64,000 nucleotides of DNA from Hyparrhenia diplandra (taxonomy: Eukaryota; Streptophyta; Magnoliopsida; Poales; Poaceae): contig JADLZK010002807.1 of assembly GCA_015847255.1 (NCBI GenBank), positions 62,001 through 126,000 on the forward strand, in the 5' to 3' direction. Of this stretch, positions 56,881-64,000 are shown piece after piece. Numbering within the stretch: position 1 is the stretch's first letter; every line of letters begins with the position of its first letter. The notes below the pieces were generated by a model. The model saw nothing but the letters and a program-made list of their open reading frames with translations. It was not told where the DNA came from and ran no database searches. Both the position numbers and the translations under genes were made by a program.

Positions 56881-57360
56881 TGTAGGGGAAAAACCCCTAT
56901 CCCCTCACGGGTCACTTTGGGTTAGGCTCCTCGGGCCGGCCCAGGACGGCGGAATGAAGCCCTCGGCGCCAGAAGACCGCAATCATCGGAGAATACAGCC
57001 AGACTTGATCGTCAAGATAGTTACCTAGTATGGCTCAATCGTAGTCGATATGTACTTTCATCAGTAACCCGATCAGGATAGCTCTTGTCGGGATAGATCC
57101 GACCTGTAACCCCGCTCCCCGGACTATATAAGGCGAGCAGGGATCCCCTCTCGAGGGACAGAAAATTCTCAATCAATCAATACAATCAAGCAGGACGTAG
57201 GTTTTACGCCATCAAGGCGGCCGAACCTGGGTAAAACCCGTGTGTTTTGTCCTTCGCTCGTTCTGCTTAACATCCTGCTAGTCGTCTAGCGCATCCCAAA
57301 ACCGCTCAATCTACTAGCCGGGCATACCCCTGCTAGACTATCGCCGATAACTCGACGACA
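56881..57360 (+). mobile_element. 5' LTR of a Ty3 retrotransposon
   Basis: 480 bp beginning TGTAGGGGAAAAACCCC and ending CTCGACGACA (TG...CA). A TATA box, CTATATAAGG, lies at 57124, with a CAATCAATCAAT tract downstream. It is followed at once by a primer-binding-site-like sequence. The second LTR is beyond the window, so LTR identity and the target duplication (left side CAAGG if 5 bp) cannot be checked. Confidence 0.85.
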
Positions 57361-57381
57361 GTTGGCGCGCCAGGTAGGGGG
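57361..57381 (+). other. Primer-binding site of the Ty3 element
   Basis: GTTGGCGCGCCAGGTAGGGG follows the LTR end directly. TTGGCGC(G)CC plus a G-rich tail is the usual form in plant Ty3 elements that prime with a tRNA 3' end. The exact tRNA was not determined. Confidence 0.7.
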
Positions 57382-57397
57382 TGTGCACGAAGACGCC

Positions 57398-58560
57398 ATG
57401 ACTAGCAAGATGGTGATCTTCCCTGACTCCATGGCGGTTGACCCGATGGAGGACATCCAGTTCGGGACGCTCGTCTGGAACAACGGCGCCATACTCGGCG
57501 TCAACAACCCCCGCAAGACCGGTTAAGATCCAATCAGCGCCAGCGCCGCTGCAACAGCATCGGCACCGATCTCGACCCGGGCGGGGCCGCTTTGGAGATT
57601 GATCGGGCTCACCCATCTGTTCGTACCGTACGCGCGACGTTTCGTCCACGACATCGACAACCTGCTCGGCGATTTCGACAAGATCAAGATCGGTATGAAT
57701 GAGTCTTCACCTCTGGTCGATTCAGCTATATCGCTCCCTGCCAATAGGAACCAAGCATCGACCGAACGTGGGCTGCCTGATGCCTCCTCGGGGAAGAACA
57801 GATCTGGTCGAAGGACATCAATCCCTTGGCCAGAGTCTAGTCATTACATCCACTCCCGAGGGGCGGGTCGTTCACTTCTCTTCGCCGGCGAGAGGCGAAG
57901 CGCCTCAGCTCTGGGACCGGTCCGAGAACCGTCCCGGGCCCTACGACTTCATCGACGCTCCGACATACCAAGAAGGTGCCTCGTCGACCACCCGCGACCA
58001 CGTCTACATGGCTAAGCGCTCTCCGATCTTGGAGGGTGTCGAGGGAGGCGGAGAGCGAGCACCAACTTCGTGACGCCGCCGCTGCCCGCGTGACTTCGTC
58101 GATGCCACGACCACCATACCCAGGAGCCAACGGAGCTTGTTCTCGGCTACGACTCCCCGCTGTACGACCAGGGTACCGCTCCCTGGGAGACCTGCGGCGG
58201 GGGAGTCTTCGTCAGCGAGGACTCAGCACCCCGTGAGGGGGAAAACGATGAACTCCGCGATCGCTCGGGAGGGACGCAATGCGAACGAGCACGCCCGTCG
58301 ACAAGCGGAGCAAGACGCCGCCGCCGCTCGGGCCCATCCGGCGGCACGGCGGCAGGAGCTTCCCGGGTGGCCATCGATGGAGGAAGCGCCCGAACATGCA
58401 TGTTCCGGAGCTCCATGAAGGCTTTGGACATTACGAAGGGCGACCTCAAGCCCCACGACCACCGTTACGGGGATCTGCCCGGTGAGTCGTCGGTACCGCT
58501 TCGGGCGTGTAACGCTCCGTGTGTAGTTCGGGCGACGCCAAGCATCATCGCGATCTGATA
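57398..58560 (+). pseudogene. Ty3 gag region, decayed
   Basis: ATG at 57398 opens MTSKMVIFPDSMAVDPMEDI and stops near 57524. The remaining 1 kb continues in other frames without an intact CCHC zinc knuckle. It is GC-rich compared with the preceding element. At about 1.1 kb it is shorter than usual for Tat-type gag, suggesting a deletion. Confidence 0.6.
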
Positions 58561-58750
58561 CATGAATTTCGTCGTCGCCCGACTTGAGTCATCGTACCAC
58601 GCCATCATCGGCCGGCCAGGGCTGACCAGGCTCATGGCGGTCCCGCACTACGGCTACCTCATCCTCAAGATCCCCACGGAGAAAAGGGGTCCTAACATGC
58701 CGGGCCAACGTGCATATGGCCTACGTCTGCGAGAAAGAGGGCCTTGACAA
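58560..58750 (+). pseudogene. Protease-to-RT junction of the Ty3 polyprotein
   Basis: Reads FVVARLESSYHAIIGRPGLT, then PHYGYLILKIPT. This is the segment just after the retropepsin active site in plant Ty3 polyproteins. The catalytic D-S/T-G motif itself is not visible, and the frame shifts around 58695. Confidence 0.65.
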
Positions 58751-58949
58751 GTAGGAGTTCATTCTCCAGTCGGTCCGACAGGAGGAGGTAATAAAAAACG
58801 CGAAGAAGCTGAACCCCTCCGACCTCGAGATACCCGAGGAGGAGCGGGCGAAGAAGACCACCAAGCCGTCGGATACCAAGGAGATCCAGCTGGTGGAAGG
58901 AGATCCGTCCAAGACGACAAAGATCGGCATCAATCTTGACCCGAAATAG

Positions 58950-59843
58950 GAAGACGTGCTCGTCGGGTTCTTGAGGGACAACGTGAGCATTTTCGCATGG
59001 AAACCCGCTGATATGCCCGGTGTACCCCGGAGCCGGATCGAGCACCGCCTACGAGTCAAGCCTGATGCCAGGCCATGCGCCCAGAAAATACGCCGCTTTA
59101 ATAAAGAAAAGTCCACCGCTATTAAGGCAGAAGTAACTAGATTGCTAGCTGCTGGCTTTATTCGTGAAGTGTATCATCCTGACTGGATAGCTAATCCGGT
59201 CCTTGTAAGGAAGAAGAATTATGAATGGAGGATGTGCTTTGATTATACCGATCTCAATAGGGCTTGCCCTAAAGACCCCTTTGGTCTACCTCGTATCGAC
59301 CAGGTGGTCGACTCCACTACAGGTTGCAAGCTCCTGAGCTTCCTGGACTGTTACTTGGGCTATCATCAAATTGCCCTTGCAAATCGAAGACCGGGAGAAG
59401 ACTTCCTTCATCACCCCGTTTGGCGCCATCGCTACACGACTATGTCGTTCGGTCTCAGGAACGCCGGAGCCACCTACCAGCGTGCTATACAGGGCTGCCT
59501 AGGAGATCTTATCCCCGACCTCGCTCAGGCTTATGTCGACGATGTCGTGGTGAAGACCCAGAGCGCCCTCTCCTTGGTGGATGATCTTACAAGGGTTTTC
59601 GCCAAACTCAATGAGTACCAATGGAAACTTAATCCAGGAAAGTGTGTTTTTGGCGTCCCCTCCGGCAACTTGCTCGGCAACATTGTTAGCGTAGGGCGTG
59701 GCATCGAGCCAAACCAAAAATCGGGCGCCATCATGCTGATGAAAGCGCCCGAAAACGTAAAGGATGTCCAAAGCTCACAGGATGCATGGCGGCCCTTAGC
59801 CGTTTCGTCGCACGGCTTGGTGAAAAAGGGTTGCCATTTTTAA
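58950..59843 (+). pseudogene. Ty3 reverse transcriptase, mostly intact domain
   Basis: An open frame of about 295 codons covers fingers and palm: VYHPDWIANPVLVRKKN, WRMCFDYTDLNRACPKD, the catalytic AYVDDVVVKT box near 59530, and KCVFGVPSGNLLGNIVS. Upstream are IFAWKPADMPG and IEHRLRVKP, the usual lead-in. Two of the three catalytic Asp lie in the YVDD box. The frame is lost after about 59770, so the polyprotein is not continuous. Confidence 0.88.
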
Positions 59844-60330
59844 ACTCCTTCGCGCAGAGAGAAGCCTTCGGGTGGACCAACGAGGCTCAAGAGGCCTTCA
59901 ACGGCTTCAAGAAGTTCCTTACCACGCCTCTGGTGCTGGTGGCACCAAATGACAGGGAGACAATACTGCTCTACATCGCTGCGACCAACGGCGTGGTCAG
60001 CACCACTTTGGTTGTCGCGCGGAGGAAGGGCACGTATATCCTCGTCCAACGACCGGTCTACTTCATCAACGAGGTGCTGAACGACTCCAAACAAAGGTAT
60101 CTGCATATACAGAAGCTACTTTACGGGATACTTATTACATCTCGTAAACTGCTCCACTACTTCGACCTCCATCCGATCACCGTGGTGTCAGACTACCCGT
60201 TGGGTGACGTCCTGCGCAACAAAGATGCCAATGGTCGCATATGCAAGTGGGCAATCGAGCTCAGCCTGTTCACTATTGAATACAAGAATAGGAGTACCAT
60301 CAAATCACAAGCACCGGGGAGACCGTTTGT
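59786..60330 (+). pseudogene. First (Ty3-type) RNase H domain
   Basis: FGWTNEAQEAFNGFKKFLTT, LVLVAPNDRETILLYIAATN, VYFINEVLNDSKQRYLHIQK and RKLLHYFDLHPITVVSDYPL match the connection and RNase H region that follows RT in Ty3 elements. The expected catalytic Asp at LYIAAT is changed, as is reported for the degenerate first RNase H of dual-RNase-H elements. Confidence 0.8.
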
Positions 60331-60332
60331 GA

Positions 60333-60794
60333 ATGGATAGACCTAGAGACTCCCCTCAAGACACCGGCCGTGAGCGATGGACGATGTACTTCGATGGATC
60401 GCTAAACATCGACGGGCCAGGAGCCGGAGTTTATACCATATCACCCTCCGGGGATACCCTCCGGTATGTTCTCCGTATTCACTTCAAAGCATCCAACAAC
60501 GCTGCGGAGTATGAGGCTGCCCTCCATGGTCTCCGTCGATCGCCGTCTGGGGCTTGGGGGTCCGACTCATCGCAGGTATATGGAGACTCTGCGTTGGTCA
60601 TCAAACAGGTTAACAAAGATTGGGATTGTAAAAGCGAGAAGATGGATGCATACGTGGCGGCGATAAGAAAATTGGAGGGCAAATTCTACGGGCTCGATTC
60701 CGATCACGTGGTTCGAGACTACAATCGGGCCGCCGACGAACTTTCAAAGCTCGGCTCCTCTCGAGCAAAGATACCGGCCGGGCGTTTTTGTTGA
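60333..60794 (+). pseudogene. Second (archaeal-type) RNase H domain
   Basis: WTMYFDGSLNIDGPGAGVYT has the YFDGS catalytic Asp, then SNNAAEYEAALHGLR with the conserved Glu, and YGDSALVIKQVN with a further Asp. This is the RNase HI-like domain (RVT_3 type) that plant Tat-lineage Ty3 elements carry in addition to their own. Key residues appear intact in this copy. Confidence 0.85.
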
Positions 60795-61039
60795 AGATTT
60801 GTGGCAACCAACCATCGGTGATCCCGCGCCCGGTCCTCCTCCACTCGAGACAGCCGAGCATATTGTCGCCACCTTGACCAATACCGCCGACGAAGACGGC
60901 GGGTCCCATTAATCAAATATCCGCAAGAGGCCCTAGTACCAGGAAGACAAGACGGAGCAAGAACGACTCATCAGCGCAAAGAAGAACTACGCCCTAGTTG
61001 ACGGTTTCCTCATGAGGAAGAGTATTGGCAATCGGGTCT

Positions 61040-62145
61040 TACAAAAGTGCATCTTGAAGCGAAGGCATCAAGTCGCTCGATGAAATCCATGGGGGCATAT
61101 GTGGCAACCACGCAACATCCCAAACTCTCATCGGGAAAGCGTTTCGGAAAGCAGATTCTATCGCCGCATAGCAGATCGCCGGCAGAACACTTGGTTCGGC
61201 ATTGTGATAAATGCCAGTTTTTTGCCAAGCAGACGCATGTGCCAGCTCATGAGCTCCAGACTATACCGGCTGCCTGGCCTTTCTCATGCTGGGGACTCGA
61301 TGCTATTGGACCTTTCAAAACTGCTCCTGGCAGCTTCAAGTGGATATTTGTTATGGTCGACAAGTTTTCAAAGTGGATCGAATATCTCCCTCTGGTCGAC
61401 GCCAATCAACACAAAGCTGTCGAGATGTTGGATGAAGTGGTACATCGCTTTGGTATCCCCAATTCCATTATCACCGATTTAGGCAGCACGTTCACGGGCA
61501 GCCATTTTTGAGATTACTGCGAGGACAAAGGCATTCGGGTCAAATATGTGTCAGTTGCCCATCCTCGTGCTAACGGGCAGGCCGAGCGAGCAAATGGGAT
61601 GATCTTGGAGGCACTACGCAAGCGGCTTTTCCAACCAGACGGTAAATATCCTGGTCGATGGCTCAAAGAATTGCCCGCCGTCGTCTGGGGACTTCGCACT
61701 CAGCCTAGCCGCAGCACTGGTGTATCGCCATATTTTATGGTGTTTGGGTGGGAAGCGGTCCTCCCGGCGGATATCGCCGCTCCCCACGCGTCGAAAATTA
61801 CAATGAGGAGATCTCTGAGGCCACTCGGGAAGATGAACTTGTCGCGCTTGAGGAAACCCGCTGCAGTGTTGCACCCGGAATGCCAAATACCTTGAAGGTG
61901 TTCGAAGATATTACAACCGCAACGTGCGTAATAGAGCCTTTGCGGTTGGCGACCTGGTCCTACGGAGGAGGAAGCAGAAAAGTGTCCACAAGTTGGAGTC
62001 TCATTGGGAAGGCCCTTTTCGAGTCAAAGAGGTGACACGACCGAGGAGCTTACAGATTGACGACCATGGAGGGCATCGACATCCCCAACTCCCCGGAATA
62101 TCGAGCACTGCGGCGATTTTACCCAGTAAACTCGGGGACTCGTAA
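61040..62145 (+). pseudogene. Ty3 integrase
   Basis: The zinc-binding region shows HCDKCQFFAKQTH. The DDE core includes CWGLDAIGPFKTAPGSFKWI, IITDLGSTFTGSHF and VAHPRANGQAERANGMILEA, giving D, D and E in order. The C-terminal part (NRAFAVGDLVLRRRKQ, HWEGPFRVKEV) has no chromodomain. A TGA at 61509 and frame shifts near 61790 and 61900 break the frame. Confidence 0.85.
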
Positions 62146-62750
62146 GCCGGCTTGTATCGATCTTTACTTTTCACGTCGCAACTTTAATACAAAAAATTTC
62201 TGGAGCTTGTTGACATGGTTATATTTTCTTTTGACGTAATGAATTATTTCTATGCTCAACTTCAATCTCCTAGTCTTTGGACCCCCTAGAGCCGTATACG
62301 TACTTGGTCGTTTTTCGCAGTATCTTGCGATTGGTGTACTCCCCGCATAGGCGCCGACCGGGCGGATGACTCCTTAACGTGATCGAACAGCCCAATAGCT
62401 TGCCCCGAGCATCGCGTCTCCTTGCTGCGGCTATACCGACACATTAAGGCTAGGACCGAGTCCTCCATAAGTGACCTATTCTACACGCCTACGGTCTACG
62501 CTTCAGTAATTATCATAATCGTATGCATGCTAAAACGATTATGCAAATAAAAACAAAGTACCAAGCTAATTATGCCACCCACATCCGGGTGTGGCTCGGC
62601 TTAAACCATGTGTTTTTTACTGTTTTTTCACCTACTGTTTTTTGCTACGGCAACCAAAAGCAAAGTATCTTGCCTGGGGTCACGTCACCCAGGACTTCAT
62701 CTTCACCTGTTCACAGAAGGGGGTTCATCTCGTCGGCGAGTGTCGTGGCC
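62146..62750. other. Spacer after pol in the Ty3 element
   Basis: AT-rich DNA following the end of integrase. No polypurine tract next to an LTR start is found here, which fits the 3' LTR being beyond the window. No gene seen. Confidence 0.5.
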
Positions 62751-62753
62751 GCA

Positions 62754-63996
62754 TCATCCGCCTCCTCGGCGCGGGGCAGGGCACGGCCTCATCCGTCCGT
62801 GCATGCGTAGCCTAAGCGGGACGCGCTGAAACTCCACTACGGGATGGTGGGGCGGCGTCACCGCCCGAAGCGTGTCGAGCCGTATCGCGAGTGGTCTGGC
62901 GTGTGAATTCCATGAAGTTCGCCCAGGCCGCCGCGCTACGCTGCTCCAGGTTACGGCGTCGGTTGGTGGCGCTCCCTCCGGATCGGCCCCGCCAATTGCA
63001 TAGCCATGGATGGCGTCGAGGATCGGCCCAACACCCTGGAGTAGACTCTGTGTGCGAGTCCTCCACAGCACGCTTGAACCCTCCAACTGGCGAGTCTGGA
63101 AAATATGGGCCGCGCGCATCGCTGCCAAAACCAAATGGTAAGAAAAATGATACATTTTTTTTCCCAATATTTTCTCACACAGGTAATTATACTATGGCAA
63201 GAAGACGTACAGTCGCGATCGGCGATGGTACTCTGAAGCTCTTGGGTCAAATCACTTGCCCGCTGATTCGCCATCACCAGCTGTTGTTGCAGAATCTCAA
63301 CAGCTGCCTCATGCTCTGCAAAGGTATCAAACAAATGAGCATTTGCATTTTTGTTATTACTAACCATTTTCTACAAAGATACTTTCAGATTCACGACACT
63401 TACCACGGGTGCGTGCCTGGGCCTCCATTCGCTTGCGTTCAGTAGCAAGCTGGGCGCACGCTTCCTCGACGGCCTTGCTTTCACGGGCAACACGGGCAGC
63501 TTCACGATCCAATCGAGTCCGCTCGGTCGCCAACAGCTCACGTTCTGCCTCCAGCGCTGCTCTCTCCTGCGCAAGAACTCGACGCTAAGCGTCTCCGCTC
63601 CCAGCCAACAGGCGGTCCCTCTCCATCACGAGAACCGCTCGCTCATCGGCAATACGGTCACGCTCATGGGCGAGCTCATCCCGCGCCTGTTGGGCGTCGA
63701 ACAAGGCGCCTCGACACTGCTCCAACTCATCGCGCAGTTGGCTGATTTCCTCGTTCCGGATATGCTACAACAACACACAGTCACAAGAGCATCTATGCAA
63801 ACCAATGTCGGGTAGAGTACGAAGGTCGAGTACTTACGCGCAGGCGGCTGACTCCCTCCTCTACTTGACGGGCTATCCGCGTCGGCTCGTCCTCTTCTTC
63901 TACATCGTCCCACTCCTCCTCAGCTTGGTGTTCAACAGCCTCAGCAGCCGCGGCCCCAGGCATCCGCCTCCTCCATCTCCTGATCCTCATTAACAT
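62754..63996 (-). pseudogene. Antisense coiled-coil reading frame downstream of pol
   Basis: Minus-strand pieces read in order from the right edge: an acidic segment (EEEWDDVEEEDEPTRIARQV), a long coiled coil with repeated ERxxLxxER-type heptads (63400-63770), FDTFAEHEAAVEILQQQLVM (63250-63340), and a C-terminal piece near 62754-63100. Spacers between pieces look like introns or frame breaks. Position and strand match the extra antisense frame described in Tat-lineage elements such as Retand. Function unknown. The 5' part runs off the window. Confidence 0.5.
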
Positions 63997-64000
63997 ACTG

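Noticed and set aside
1..64000. CRISPR arrays, operons, rRNA, bacterial or organellar DNA
   Set aside because: No spaced direct repeats of CRISPR type, no rRNA motifs and no prokaryotic gene layout; spliced genes and plant transposons dominate.

Overview
This window looks like nuclear DNA from a grass, most likely rice or a close Oryza relative. Host exons are GC-rich, introns and intergenic DNA are AT-rich, and the mobile elements are those typical of grass genomes: CACTA, Tourist/Harbinger, MULE, Helitron, hAT-TTF, L1- and RTE-type LINEs, tRNA-derived SINEs, and Ty3 elements with extra domains. There are no operons, CRISPR arrays or other bacterial features. Species is an inference. No tools were used, so all boundaries were read by eye.

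Layout. 1-1394 is the end of a CACTA element. 2745-7590 is a tyrosine/nicotianamine aminotransferase-like gene with a recognisable exon series but a broken exon 2. 8779-10820 (minus) is a coiled-coil protein gene with three 66-residue repeats and at least three reading-frame breaks. 11054-11914 is a deleted hAT transposase. 14373-21724 is a small Ala-rich gene that carries one LINE in its coding sequence and, at its start codon, a second LINE fragment that was itself hit by a 6.6-kb LINE. 22293-24307 is a Tourist-type element with a CACTA inside.

The central part, about 25.4-47.3 kb, is a decayed tandem array. The same host segments recur: the 3' flank of a small secreted-protein gene, a small Ala-rich minus-strand gene, a block of short repeats, and a micro-ORF. 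They are pushed apart by different transposons in each unit. Because the units are paralogous, one unit shows the empty site for insertions in another. This fixes the ends of a 6.3-kb CACTA (28353-34626) and of two minus-strand Helitrons that lie 29 bp apart (38486-42445 and 42475-45637). The first Helitron contains a LINE, which contains a MULE, which contains a CACTA. The last unit keeps the secreted-protein gene (45873-47256, minus), with a SINE in its coding sequence and the 3' end of an RTE LINE in its intron.

The right end is retroelement DNA. 52020-56880 encodes a decayed protein of the 'putative gypsy type transposon' kind with a coiled-coil tail. 56881 to the window end is a Ty3 element of Tat-like organisation: LTR, primer-binding site, broken gag, reverse transcriptase, two successive RNase H domains, integrase, and then an antisense coiled-coil reading frame. 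Its 3' LTR lies outside the window.

All three larger host genes have frame breaks. They may be pseudogenes, or some breaks may be assembly indels. The sequence alone cannot decide. I found no intact novel enzymatic system. The most unusual structure is the tandem array with its reciprocal empty sites.
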